Positions 1 to 7,192 of a stretch of DNA of 40,884 bases are shown one piece after another. The DNA is from UMGS755 sp045602005. Its GTDB lineage: Bacteria > Bacillota > Clostridia > UBA1381 > UBA9506. A program made the position numbers and the translations under genes. Each line of letters starts with the position of its first letter. Position 1 is the stretch's first letter. The notes beneath the pieces were generated by a model. That model ran no database searches. It was not told where the DNA came from and worked only from the letters and a program-made list of their open reading frames with translations. Location: positions 1 to 40,884 of the forward strand of contig JAZSAS010000031.1 in assembly GCA_045602005.1 (NCBI GenBank), given 5' to 3'.

Positions 1-591
1 ACACTGACCACACATAGCACAATCGGTTTCGCCCAACTTTTTGTCAAAGGAGCAGGCAATTTTTGTGTTAAACCCTCTTTCGGTTGCATCAATCACGCCA
101 ACAGTCTGCACTTTTTTACAAACAGCCACACAGCGGCGGCACAAAATACATTTGCTGTTGTCACGAACGATAGAAGGGGAGAAGTCGTCTACAGTAGAGG
201 GGGTGTAAGCACCCTCATAGGGAATCTCCGTTACGTTCAGTTCATCAGCCAGCTTTTGCAGTTCGCAGTTTCTGTTTCTGACACAGGTTAAGCAGTTTCT
301 GTTGTGATTGGAAAGCAACAGTTCTAAAACAGCTTTTCTTGCCTTTCTTACACGGGCAGTAGAGGTGAACACCTCCATTCCCTCGCTAACGGGATATACA
401 CAGGCAGTCACTAAAGATCTTGCGCCTTTTACCTCAACCAGACACATTCTGCATGCGCCGATTTCGTTAATGTCTTTCAAATAGCAAAGTGTGGGAATAT
501 CAATACCGGCCTGACGTGCTGCCTGCAGAATTGTGTAATCCTGAGGCACTGACATGCTCTGACCGTTGATAGAAATAGTAACCATTTCCAT
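1..591 (-). CDS. hndD: [FeFe] hydrogenase catalytic subunit, N-terminal part (cut by window edge)
   Basis: The first 197 codons of a [FeFe] hydrogenase large subunit (HndD/HydA type); the H-cluster domain lies beyond the left edge. The protein begins MEMVTISINGQ and shows a plant-type [2Fe-2S] ferredoxin domain (Cys in PTLCYLKDINEIGACRMC, then TAC), then the His/Cys-rich segment SNHNRNCLTCVRNRNCELQ that binds the extra [4Fe-4S] cluster of complex I NuoG and these hydrogenases, then a ferredoxin-like part (CILCRRCVAVCKK and CAMCGQC at the edge). The ATG at 591 has an AAAGGAGG site upstream. The gene lies 21 bases downstream of hndC in the same operon. The family makes H2 in the cytoplasm with electrons from NAD(P)H, often together with reduced ferredoxin. 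The domain order is seen; the choice between NADP-reducing and electron-bifurcating type is not decidable here. Confidence 0.9.
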   Translation of the reverse strand, partial: MEMVTISINGQSMSVPQDYTILQAARQAGIDIPTLCYLKDINEIGACRMCLVEVKGARSLVTACVYPVSEGMEVFTSTARVRKARKAVLELLLSNHNRNCLTCVRNRNCELQKLADELNVTEIPYEGAYTPSTVDDFSPSIVRDNSKCILCRRCVAVCKKVQTVGVIDATERGFNTKIACSFDKKLGETDCAMCGQC

Positions 592-612
592 TGTAAAACC
601 TTCCTCCTTTCG

Positions 613-2409
613 TTATTGAACAATAATTGCGCCAAATTTACATTTTTCTATGCAGGCACCGCACTTGATACACTTATCAGGGTTAATGGTGAAGGGACTC
701 TTGATTTCACCGCTGATTGCACCAACGGGGCACTGTCTTGCACAGAGGCTACATCCTTTACACTTGTCAGCAACAATTGTGTAACTGAGGAGAGCCTTAC
801 ATACGCCGGCAGGACATTTCTTGTCAATAACGTGAGCTTCATATTCATCTCTGAAATAACGCAGAGTAGAAAGAACCGGGTTGGGGGCTGTTTGTCCCAG
901 ACCACAAAGAGCAGATTCCTTAATGTTGTAAGCCAGTGTCTCTAACTTGTCAAGGTCTTCCAGCGTGCCTTTGCCCTGAGTAATTTTTTCCAGAATCTCC
1001 AGCATGCGTTTTGTACCGATACGGCAGGGGGTACATTTGCCGCAGGACTCATCAACGGTGAATTCTAAGAAGAACTTGGCAATGTCAACCATGCAGTTGT
1101 CTTCGTCCATAACAATCAAACCACCGGAACCCATCATGGAGCCGATTTGAATCAGAGAGTCATAGTCAATGGCAACATCCATCAGTGAAGCGGGAATGCA
1201 ACCGCCGGAGGGACCGCCGGTTTGAGCAGCCTTGAACTTCTTGCCGCCCGGAATGCCGCCACCAATTTCTTCAATAATTTCACGCAACGTGGTGCCCATG
1301 GGAACCTCAACCAGACCGGTGTTGTTGATTTTTCCGCCCAGAGCGAATACCTTAGTACCCTTGCTCTTTTCTGTACCGATGGAGGTGAACCAATCTGCAC
1401 CGTTTAAGATAATCTGCGGAATGTTGGCATAGGTTTCAACGTTGTTTAAGAGGGTGGGCTTGCCCCAGAGACCTTTCACAGCTGGGAACGGCGGACGGGG
1501 TCTGGGCTCACCACGCATGCCCTCAATCGAGGTCATTAATGCGGTTTCCTCACCGCAAACAAAGGCACCCGCACCAAGACGGATTTCCAAATCGAAATTA
1601 AAGTCAGTGCCGAAAATGCCTTTACCCAAAAGACCGTATTCACGAGCCTGGTCAATGGCAATCTGTAAACGCTTTACAGCAATGGGATATTCAGCACGAA
1701 TGTATATGTAACCCTGTTCAGCATTGATGGCATAAGCAGCAATTGCCATTGCTTCGATGACAGCATGGGGGTCGCCCTCCAGAACACTTCTGTCCATAAA
1801 TGCACCGGGGTCGCCCTCGTCTGCATTACAACAAACATACTTGCCAATCACATTGGGCGATTTAGCTGCCAGCATCCATTTGATGCCGGTGGGGAAACCA
1901 CCGCCGCCACGGCCACGTAAACCGGAGTCTTTAATGGTTTCAATTACCTGTTCAGGTGTCATTTCGGTTAATGCTTTTCCCAGAGCTCTATAACCGTCTA
2001 ATGCGATGTACTCGTCAATGTTTTCGGGGTTAATGACGCCGCAGTTACGCAGAGCGATACGCATCTGCTTTTTGTAGAAATTAGTTTCGTTCAAAGATTT
2101 AACAGAATCTGTCTGAACGGTTTCTTCATATAAAAGACGGGTTACGATACGTCCCTTGAGCAGATGTTCAGAAACAATCTCTTCAACATCTTCTGCCTGA
2201 ACGGTGCTGTAGAAAGCACCTTCGGGGTAAACGATAACAACGGGGCCCAGTGCACACAAACCAAAACAGCCTGTTTGAACCAGGTTAACCTCTTTATCAA
2301 GGCCCTTTGCTGCAAGCTGGGTTTCAAATTCTTTCATAACCTTCTGGGAGCCGGAAGAGGTACAGCCTGTTCCGCCGCAGACCAGAACGGTTGATCTTGC
2401 AAAATCCAT
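613..2409 (-). CDS. hndC: NADH-binding flavoprotein subunit of the hydrogenase (NuoF-like, HndC/HydB)
   Basis: A 598-residue NuoF-like subunit that carries FMN and binds NAD(P)H, passing electrons between the nucleotide and the Fe-S chain of the hydrogenase. Residues 1-90 form a thioredoxin-like [2Fe-2S] domain (Cys11, Cys16, Cys48, Cys52). The NADH/FMN domain has the glycine-rich GLRGRGGGGFPTG at 163-175 and CCNADEGDPGAF at 193-204. The N3-type [4Fe-4S] site is ESCGKCTPCRIG (Cys456, 459, 462) with Cys502. Two C-terminal ferredoxin motifs follow (Cys550/553/556/560 and Cys580/583/586/590). This fused architecture is typical of HndC/HydB and distinguishes it from a plain respiratory NuoF. The ATG at 2409 has an AGGAGG site close upstream. 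The gene lies 16 bases after hndB and 21 before hndD, so the four subunits are almost certainly co-transcribed. Confidence 0.95.
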   Translation of the reverse strand: MDFARSTVLVCGGTGCTSSGSQKVMKEFETQLAAKGLDKEVNLVQTGCFGLCALGPVVIVYPEGAFYSTVQAEDVEEIVSEHLLKGRIVTRLLYEETVQTDSVKSLNETNFYKKQMRIALRNCGVINPENIDEYIALDGYRALGKALTEMTPEQVIETIKDSGLRGRGGGGFPTGIKWMLAAKSPNVIGKYVCCNADEGDPGAFMDRSVLEGDPHAVIEAMAIAAYAINAEQGYIYIRAEYPIAVKRLQIAIDQAREYGLLGKGIFGTDFNFDLEIRLGAGAFVCGEETALMTSIEGMRGEPRPRPPFPAVKGLWGKPTLLNNVETYANIPQIILNGADWFTSIGTEKSKGTKVFALGGKINNTGLVEVPMGTTLREIIEEIGGGIPGGKKFKAAQTGGPSGGCIPASLMDVAIDYDSLIQIGSMMGSGGLIVMDEDNCMVDIAKFFLEFTVDESCGKCTPCRIGTKRMLEILEKITQGKGTLEDLDKLETLAYNIKESALCGLGQTAPNPVLSTLRYFRDEYEAHVIDKKCPAGVCKALLSYTIVADKCKGCSLCARQCPVGAISGEIKSPFTINPDKCIKCGACIEKCKFGAIIVQ

Positions 2410-2425
2410 GATCTGTTATCCTCCT

Positions 2426-2800
2426 TTATTCTTGTGCTGCGCCGATGGTGTACTCTGTGCAAACACGGCCGTTCACAATATGCTCACTAACAATTTTAAC
2501 AGCCTTTTCAGTGTCCACCTTCACATAAGTTACTTTTTCCTCGCCCGGAACCATAACTTCAACGATGGGCTCCAATCTGCACATACCAATACAACCGGTT
2601 TGTGCAACGGTCACATGAGCCAGATTCCGCTTGCCGATTTCTTCTACCAGTGCTGAAAGCACAGGGCGGGCACCGGCAGCAATGCCGCAGGTAGCCATGC
2701 CGACAACAATGCGGGTTGCATGAGCATCATCTTCCTTGCGCATGCCTACTTGATTTTTCATTCGGTTTTTTATTGCTTCAAGCTCAGCTAAACTTTTCAT
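2426..2800 (-). CDS. hndB: Thioredoxin-like [2Fe-2S] ferredoxin subunit (HndB-like)
   Basis: A 124-residue protein of the (2Fe-2S) ferredoxin-like thioredoxin fold found in NADP-reducing and bifurcating hydrogenase operons. The four cluster cysteines fit MATCGIAAGA (one Cys) and QTGCIGMCRLEP (two Cys), with the fold's C-terminal VNGRVCTEYT also carrying Cys. The N-terminal helix MKSLAELEAIKNRMKNQ is typical of HndB. I chose the ATG at 2800 over an upstream in-frame GTG (2824) because GGAG lies eight bases before the ATG. Gene order hndA, ATPase, hndB, hndC, hndD matches the Desulfovibrio hndABCD arrangement apart from the inserted ATPase gene. It probably relays electrons in the complex. The [2Fe-2S] assignment is by family; I see three or four suitably placed cysteines rather than proof of a cluster. 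Confidence 0.88.
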   Translation of the reverse strand: MKSLAELEAIKNRMKNQVGMRKEDDAHATRIVVGMATCGIAAGARPVLSALVEEIGKRNLAHVTVAQTGCIGMCRLEPIVEVMVPGEEKVTYVKVDTEKAVKIVSEHIVNGRVCTEYTIGAAQE

Positions 2801-2884
2801 ATTCAACGCTCCGTTCTCACCCACAGTAATAAAGCCTGTGGTGTGGTTTATTTTTGCTCGTTTTGGAGTGACTCTCCGAAATTG

Positions 2885-3430
2885 TTACGCCGACAGCTCG
2901 CCAACACCCTCGGTTATGTAATCTGTCAGCCACAGGATAACATTTGTGCCCGAAAGCTCCACTTCATCTCCCAGAATCTGTCTGACCTCTCGGGTATCCA
3001 GCAGAAACTGGCGATCGTCTACAGAGTGACTGTAAAGAAAATCAATGGCAGGATTACCGGAAAGCACAGTGGTAATCGTTTCAGCCATGTTTCCCAGGGG
3101 TTGACGGTCAATGTGGTCATATACAAAAGAGGCAGAAACTGTGGTTCCCTTGCCCTTTTGCGAGGTGATAGAGAAGCTGCCGCCGGCGGCTTCTGCTGCA
3201 GCCTTAAAAAGGGAAAGACCCATGCCCACCTTGCGGGTGGTGCGGGTGGTTTTAAAAGGGTCTGTCACAGTACGTAGAAAGTCCTCGTCCATGCCGCAGC
3301 CATCATCAGTGATGATGACAGACAGCAGGTTGTCCTTTTTGTTTTCACAAACCGTAACGCCAATTAAAGAGGCGCCGGCTTTAACGGAATTGTTGACCAC
3401 ATCTAAAATGTGGAGAGAGATTTCAAGCAT
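2885..3430 (-). CDS. Stand-alone GHKL ATPase (HATPase_c) protein in the hydrogenase operon
   Basis: A 181-residue protein with a complete histidine-kinase-type ATP-binding fold but no phospho-accepting His domain, sensor domain or membrane segment. The N box is DVVNNSVKA (Asn13, Asn14), the G1 box DDGCGM (42-47), the F box DPFKTTR (57-63) and the G2 box GMGLSLF (69-75). After residue 105 comes a tail of about 75 residues of unknown role. Similar lone ATPases occur next to hnd/hyd hydrogenase genes in other Clostridia, so it probably senses or regulates something tied to the complex, perhaps as an anti-sigma-like or protein kinase-like factor; that role is inference. The stop lies 84 bases before hndB, and the start is 10 bases after hndA. 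Confidence 0.85.
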   Translation of the reverse strand: MLEISLHILDVVNNSVKAGASLIGVTVCENKKDNLLSVIITDDGCGMDEDFLRTVTDPFKTTRTTRKVGMGLSLFKAAAEAAGGSFSITSQKGKGTTVSASFVYDHIDRQPLGNMAETITTVLSGNPAIDFLYSHSVDDRQFLLDTREVRQILGDEVELSGTNVILWLTDYITEGVGELSA

Positions 3431-3440
3431 ACATCAACAC

Positions 3441-3938
3441 TCATTCACAATATTTTGCCAGGATTCTGTCAACGTCGTCCACTGTCAGCTTGCCATATAC
3501 GTCCTCGTTCACAGTTAAAACCGGAGCCAGGCCGCAGGCACCGATGCAGCGGGTTGCTTCAATAGAAAATTTACCGTCGGGAGAGCATCCGCCTTCGGAA
3601 ATGCCCAGTTTTTCCTTAATCTTGTTCAGAATCTCACCGGAGCCTTTAACGTAGCAGGCTGTGCCCAGACAAACGCCAATATGATATTTTCCCTTTGGCT
3701 CAGTGGTGAACTGGGTGTAGAAGGTGACAACGCCATAAATCTCTGCCATGGAAATGTCCAGATTTTTAGAAATAATAGCCTGAACTTCAATGGGGAGATA
3801 ACCATAAATCTCCTGTGCTTCGTGCAGCACGGGAATCAGAGCGCCGTCTGTTCCTTTGTAGCGATTGATGACCTCCATCAGCTTCGCTTCTTGTTCCTTG
3901 GTGCCGTTAAAGGCAACCGTTTGTTTTTCGTTCAACAA
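3441..3938 (-). CDS. hndA: NuoE-like [2Fe-2S] subunit of the hydrogenase (HndA/HydC)
   Basis: A 165-residue NuoE-family subunit. The N-terminal helical part (IPVLHEAQEIYGYLP, then MAEIYGVVTFYTQF) is the NuoE signature, and the thioredoxin-like C-terminal half holds the [2Fe-2S] ligands Cys90 and Cys95 (GVCLGTACYVKG) and Cys131 and Cys135 (ATRCIGACGLAPV). It pairs with the NuoF-like HndC and passes electrons between the flavin and the catalytic subunit. It is the first gene of the operon. The reading frame starts with two successive TTG codons (3938 and 3935) behind an AAGGGGG site; there is no ATG before the conserved region, so a TTG start is required. Which of the two TTG codons is used cannot be told. 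Confidence 0.93.
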   Translation of the reverse strand: MLNEKQTVAFNGTKEQEAKLMEVINRYKGTDGALIPVLHEAQEIYGYLPIEVQAIISKNLDISMAEIYGVVTFYTQFTTEPKGKYHIGVCLGTACYVKGSGEILNKIKEKLGISEGGCSPDGKFSIEATRCIGACGLAPVLTVNEDVYGKLTVDDVDRILAKYCE

Positions 3939-4028
3939 AATACCCCCTTGTTATCATTCACGTTATATGAAAAATGCCGCTTGACTTATATAAATTGCGG
4001 CTTTATTCCTGGTTCGTCTGGTGTTTAA

Positions 4029-4043
4029 CCAACGAAACGTTGG
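4029..4043. promoter_or_regulatory. Palindrome just downstream of the hydrogenase transcription start
   Basis: CCAACG-AAA-CGTTGG is a perfect six-base inverted repeat with a three-base centre. It sits a few bases downstream of the predicted start of the hydrogenase transcript, a position expected for a repressor operator. The regulator is unknown. It could also form a small RNA hairpin in the leader. Confidence 0.4.
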
Positions 4044-4053
4044 CATCTAATTT

Positions 4054-4082
4054 ATTATAACATTATTTAACCAAAAAGTCTA
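4054..4082 (-). promoter_or_regulatory. Promoter of the hydrogenase operon
   Basis: Read on the minus strand, TAGACT (4082-4077) and TATAAT (4059-4054) are separated by exactly 17 bases, a good sigma-A type promoter. It points towards hndA, with the predicted start near 4047 and an untranslated leader of about 110 bases. Confidence 0.6.
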
Positions 4083-4218
4083 TAGTTATTTACTAAAAAA
4101 AACTTTTTTTTCAGCAAATTTTGGCTAGTTTTCATAAAAAACCGGTCTTTTTCTGCTTGATTATAAATAAATTTTAAAACTTCTATAAATAAGGCTTTTC
4201 TTTGCGTGTGAATTGTGG

Positions 4219-4224
4219 TATACT
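4219..4224 (+). promoter_or_regulatory. Candidate extended -10 promoter for truB
   Basis: TATACT preceded by TGG gives an extended -10 element. There is no good -35 hexamer 17 bases upstream, which fits an extended -10 promoter. It would yield a leader of about 80 bases before the truB start. The interval 4083-4310 is AT-rich and holds nothing else I can support. Confidence 0.4.
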
Positions 4225-4310
4225 TAGAATAGATAAAGAGGTGCAGAGATTGTCCTTTTTTTCTACTATATGCAACGGTTTTTGGAATATGATGGAACAG
4301 GGGTGAGGTT

Positions 4311-5207
4311 TTGCTCGGAATCATCAATTTATGTAAGCCGACGGGCAAAACATCACACGATATGGTTGCTCGGGTCAGGCACATTTTGGGCACAAGACGT
4401 GTGGGTCATGCGGGAACGCTGGATCCGCTGGCAAGCGGTGTTTTGCCGATTCTTGTGGGAAAGGCAACAGGCCTTTCAGATTTGCTGACAGAAAAAACAA
4501 AAACCTATATTGCTACCGTTCGTTTGGGCATAGAAACCGATACGTTTGACACAACGGGAACAGTGGTACATTTAAGTGATGTTCGCCCCTCCCAAGAGGT
4601 AATCTGCCAGGCGGCAGAGGGTTTTTTGGGGAACATTTCTCAGTTGCCGCCGATGTATTCGGCTGTTAAAATGAACGGCAAGAAGCTGTATGAATTGGCA
4701 CGGCAGGGCGTTACTGTGGAGCGCAAGCCTCGCAGTGTGACCATTCATCATATTGCTTGTTTTGACTTTACAGAAGAAGGCTTTCGCATGGAGGTGCAGT
4801 GCTCCAAGGGAACTTATATTCGCTCTCTTTGCCATGATTTGGGGCGCGCGCTTGGCACTTGTGCCTGTATGGAGGGTTTAGTCAGAACCCAAAGCGGCCC
4901 CTTTCTTTTAGAACAGGCATACACGCCGGAGGAAGTGGAGCAGGCTGCCAGGGATGGTGCTTTAGAAAGGGTGTTACTGCCGCCGGAGGTTGTGCTTATG
5001 GATTATCCGGCTGTGGTGGTGCCGGCAGGCAGTGTGGCAAAAATCAAAAACGGGCTGCGGATGCGTCCGGAACAGTTGGGTATTTCTCAGGCTCGGCTTG
5101 GAGATGTCTTTCGGCTGTATGACGGTGACATGTTGCTGTGTCTTTCGCAGGTGATGGAAGAGGGAAACACGCCGGTGCTTGCCATTTTAAAAACATTTTA
5201 TACATAG
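4311..5207 (+). CDS. truB: tRNA pseudouridine(55) synthase TruB
   Basis: A 298-residue TruB, which converts U55 of the T-loop of tRNAs to pseudouridine. The N-terminus MLGIINLCKPTGKTSHDMV and the catalytic motif VGHAGTLDPLASGVLPI (nucleophile Asp38) are diagnostic, followed by KTYIATVRLGIETDTFDTTG and PMYSAVKMNGKKLYELAR. The C-terminal part resembles a PUA-like domain. The start is TTG: a stop lies in frame at 4290 and no ATG or GTG falls in frame before the conserved N-terminus; GGGGTGAGG lies just upstream, with unusually short spacing. ribF follows 74 bases downstream, the usual truB-ribF order of Firmicutes. rbfA, which often precedes truB, is absent here. Confidence 0.96.
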   Translation: MLGIINLCKPTGKTSHDMVARVRHILGTRRVGHAGTLDPLASGVLPILVGKATGLSDLLTEKTKTYIATVRLGIETDTFDTTGTVVHLSDVRPSQEVICQAAEGFLGNISQLPPMYSAVKMNGKKLYELARQGVTVERKPRSVTIHHIACFDFTEEGFRMEVQCSKGTYIRSLCHDLGRALGTCACMEGLVRTQSGPFLLEQAYTPEEVEQAARDGALERVLLPPEVVLMDYPAVVVPAGSVAKIKNGLRMRPEQLGISQARLGDVFRLYDGDMLLCLSQVMEEGNTPVLAILKTFYT

Positions 5208-5281
5208 GCTGGGTATCTCCGCTGTGCCGGAATTCCGGAACAGACGGGGTGATTATATAAAAATAAAAGGAGGTAATTCAC

Positions 5282-6193
5282 ATGAACACAGTTTGGTATG
5301 ATTACAGCAAGATTGAAGCACGGAACGGCACAGCCATTGCGCTGGGTAATTTCGATGGTCTTCACAAGGGGCATATGAAGCTTTTATCTATGCTGATGGA
5401 TGTATCTCAGGATAACGGCCTGCACTCGGTGGTCTATACCTTTGATAAGCATCCGGTCAATGTCATCAAGGGTGAGAATGCCTTAAAATTGATTGCGGAT
5501 AATGAGTATAAGCAGGAACTGCTTGCTTCCTGCCACTTGGATACGTTATTTTTTGATAAATTTGAAGATGTGCGAGACCTTTCTCCTGAGGAATTTGTAC
5601 GAGATATTTTAGTAGAAAAGCTGAACATGAAGGTTGCAGTGGTGGGTTTACATAATCACTATGGCAAGGATTCTCAGGGCGATGTAAAGCTGCTGAGGGA
5701 ACTGGGCCAGAAGTATGGCTTTTTGGTGTATATGATTAAGCCGCTGTATTTAGATGATATTCTTTGTTCCAGCACCAAAATTCGTGCGTTGATTGAAAAC
5801 GGTGACGTAGAAAAGGCGGCAGAGCTTTTAGATCGTCCGTTTAAAATTAGAAATACCGTGGTAAAAGATAAAATGCTGGGCAGAACACTGGGTTATCCCA
5901 CTGCCAACATGATTCCGGCTGAAAATCAGCTGATTCCCAGGTTTGGTGTTTACGGCACCACCACATATGTTGACGGCGTTGCCTACAAATCCATTACCAA
6001 TGTGGGCGACAGTCCCACTATCGGCGACGGTGCCGTTCGAATTGAAACCTATATCATCGGTTTTAACGGCGATGTTTACAATGAAAAGCTTGAAGTTGAA
6101 TTTTTATTCAAAATTCGTGACCAGCGTGCATTTCAGAATCTTGACGAGCTGAAGGCACAGCTGGAGGAAGATGAAAAGACTAGACTAGCATAA
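5282..6193 (+). CDS. ribF: Bifunctional riboflavin kinase/FAD synthetase RibF
   Basis: A 303-residue RibF that phosphorylates riboflavin to FMN and adenylates FMN to FAD. The N-terminal FAD synthetase domain has the nucleotidyltransferase motif GNFDGLHKGHMKLL (residues 22-35, with HKGH) and the second signature SSTKIRALIENGDVEKAAELL. The C-terminal flavokinase domain has GRTLGYPTANMIP, where PTAN binds the nucleotide, and the family motif GVYGTT. Length is normal for the family. The ATG at 5282 has an AAAGGAGG site. It is likely co-transcribed with truB, and a strong terminator follows at 6210. No FMN riboswitch is visible upstream. Confidence 0.96.
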   Translation: MNTVWYDYSKIEARNGTAIALGNFDGLHKGHMKLLSMLMDVSQDNGLHSVVYTFDKHPVNVIKGENALKLIADNEYKQELLASCHLDTLFFDKFEDVRDLSPEEFVRDILVEKLNMKVAVVGLHNHYGKDSQGDVKLLRELGQKYGFLVYMIKPLYLDDILCSSTKIRALIENGDVEKAAELLDRPFKIRNTVVKDKMLGRTLGYPTANMIPAENQLIPRFGVYGTTTYVDGVAYKSITNVGDSPTIGDGAVRIETYIIGFNGDVYNEKLEVEFLFKIRDQRAFQNLDELKAQLEEDEKTRLA

Positions 6194-6209
6194 AATTAGC
6201 TTATGATAG

Positions 6210-6248
6210 AAAAACCGTGCAGTGTTTAATAAACACTGCACGGTTTTT
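6210..6248 (+). terminator. Rho-independent terminator after ribF
   Basis: Two 19-base arms (6210-6228 and 6230-6248) are perfectly complementary, with an A-run on the left and a T-run on the right, so it can act in both directions. A second small hairpin, TATCCCG/CGGGATA, lies at 6250-6270. Confidence 0.9.
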
Positions 6249-6382
6249 GTATCCCGAAAACCCCGGGATAGTCGCTTGGTTCCATAAAGGTTAACCGATG
6301 AACAGAAATAAAAGACTATAAACATCAGTAATTTAGTTGTCTATTAAAAATGAGAAGTTTATCAAAAATTTTTAATGAGTCA

Positions 6383-6436
6383 AGCCTCCCTTGTGTAAAG
6401 GGAGGTGGGTTTGCGAAGCAAACTCGGAGGGATTGT
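6383..6436 (-). repeat. Palindromic intergenic repeat, copy A
   Basis: This contains CCTCCC-TTGTGTAAA-GGGAGG (6385-6405) followed by the hairpin GTTTGC-GAA-GCAAAC (6409-6423) and CGGAGGGATT. Read on the minus strand it has the same layout as copy C: an AATCCCTC end, a small TTCG-loop hairpin, then CTCCCTTTACACAAGGGAG. Similar elements are scattered in many clostridial genomes. The bases between 6271 and 6382 hold nothing else recognisable. Confidence 0.65.
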
Positions 6437-6483
6437 AATTGTTAAATTAAAATAACACTCAAAAAATAAAAATAGAGAAAACA

Positions 6484-6573
6484 ACCCCTCAGTCTCACTG
6501 CGTTCGACAGCTCCCGTCTTGCCTCCTTTGATGCGAAGCATTAAGGGAGGGGGACCACCGAAGGTGGTGGGTG
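6484..6573 (+). repeat. Palindromic intergenic repeat, copy B (degenerate, extended)
   Basis: It starts with CCCCTCAGTCTCACTGCGTTCGACAG, here cut to its recognisable parts CCCTCAGT and GTTCGACAGCTCCC, matching the beginning of copy C, then diverges. It continues with TTGCCTCCTTTGATGCGAAG and a CCACCGAAGGTGG hairpin (6555-6567). It seems to be a mosaic of related repeat modules, in the same orientation as copy C. Confidence 0.5.
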
Positions 6574-6603
6574 GATAAAGGCGACCTTATTTTGGGCAAG
6601 AAT

Positions 6604-6653
6604 CAATCCCTCAGTCAACTTCGTTGACAGCTCCCTTTACACAAGGGAGCCTA
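6604..6653 (+). repeat. Palindromic intergenic repeat, copy C
   Basis: AATCCCTCAG is followed by the hairpin GTCAAC-TTC-GTTGAC, the linker AG and the hairpin CTCCCTT-GTACAC-like AAGGGAG. It is inverted relative to copy A, so the pair could form a very large stem. No transposase is nearby, so this is a non-autonomous or purely repetitive element. Confidence 0.65.
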
Positions 6654-6684
6654 TTTTTATTCTAAAATTTCATAGATAAATTGA

Positions 6685-6805
6685 CTACAACAACCCATTA
6701 ATGGGTTGCAAGTAATCATTGCGTGGCTGGCAGGCCAATAAAAAACGCTATGTAGCGTCGCCAGTAGTATTAAGGCTTTGCCCCTGGACCCCTCATCAAT
6801 CTTAT
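6685..6805. repeat. Palindrome-rich non-coding segment before the XRE gene
   Basis: This has a perfect 18-base palindrome CAACCCATTAATGGGTTG (6691-6708), a hairpin ACGCTA-TG-TAGCGT (6745-6758) enclosed by TGGC and GCCA, and the phrase GGCTTTGCCCCTGGACCCC (6772-6790), which recalls a common clostridial intergenic repeat. There is no convincing reading frame. It may be the remnant of a repeat or mobile element lying at the 3' end of the XRE gene. Confidence 0.4.
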
Positions 6806-6816
6806 GGTGTTGAATA

Positions 6817-7071
6817 TTACTTCTTTTGTTCTTTGCCATCAATTAAATAGTCATATTCTACACTAAAAACTTGTTTAAGAGCTTGCAATTCAAAGTCAGT
6901 AACATACCTTTTATTTGTTTCGATTCTTGTAATAACATTCTTATCCATGTCAATTCCGATTAATTGCAATTTACTGGCTAAATCACGCTGAGACAGGTTG
7001 TTTTTATTACGTAATTCTTTAAGCCTTTCGCCAATCAGGTTTTTGCCATTTGCATTTATTCTTTGTTTCAT
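6817..7071 (-). CDS. XRE-family helix-turn-helix transcriptional regulator
   Basis: An 84-residue protein that is essentially one Cro/C1-type DNA-binding domain: IGERLKELRNKNNLSQRDLASKLQLIGIDMDKNVITRIETNKRYVTDFELQALKQVF, with the recognition region around residues 35-50 and a short C-terminal tail. The family represses or activates promoters, often its own. It is transcribed away from a 78-residue protein gene at 7193, and the intergenic region has a mirrored 12-base sequence that is a plausible operator for it. There is no sensor domain, so any ligand or partner must act through this short protein or through another protein. The ATG at 7071 has only a GGTGATGAT-like site upstream. Confidence 0.85.
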   Translation of the reverse strand: MKQRINANGKNLIGERLKELRNKNNLSQRDLASKLQLIGIDMDKNVITRIETNKRYVTDFELQALKQVFSVEYDYLIDGKEQKK

Positions 7072-7090
7072 ATCATCACCACACTAAAAA

Positions 7091-7162
7091 TGTCTCATTT
7101 TTTGCACTTTCGTCTTGATTTTACTATATTATTGTGTTACAATAGGTTGTAAAAATGAGACA
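7091..7162. promoter_or_regulatory. Divergent promoter region with mirrored operator
   Basis: TGTCTCATTTTT (7091-7102) and its exact reverse complement AAAAATGAGACA (7151-7162) flank the promoters. Rightward, TTGATT (7115-7120) and TACAAT (7138-7143) are 17 bases apart, so the second arm covers the rightward start site. Leftward, TTTACA and TAATAT on the minus strand (7154-7149 and 7132-7127) give a weaker promoter overlapping the same arm. The likely binder is the XRE protein encoded to the left. Confidence 0.65.
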
Positions 7163-7192
7163 AAATAAAATTTCGTAAATAGGAGGACAAAT

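Noticed and set aside
4054..4076. Rex (NADH-responsive) binding site in the hydrogenase promoter
   Set aside because: TTGGTTAAATAATGTTATAA only loosely resembles the Rex consensus TTGTTAAnnnnTTAACAA and is not a good inverted repeat.
4067..4393. Minus-strand open frame of 108 codons over the truB start
   Set aside because: It has no ribosome-binding site or recognisable motif, overlaps the start of truB and the hydrogenase promoter, and reads through AT-rich non-coding DNA.
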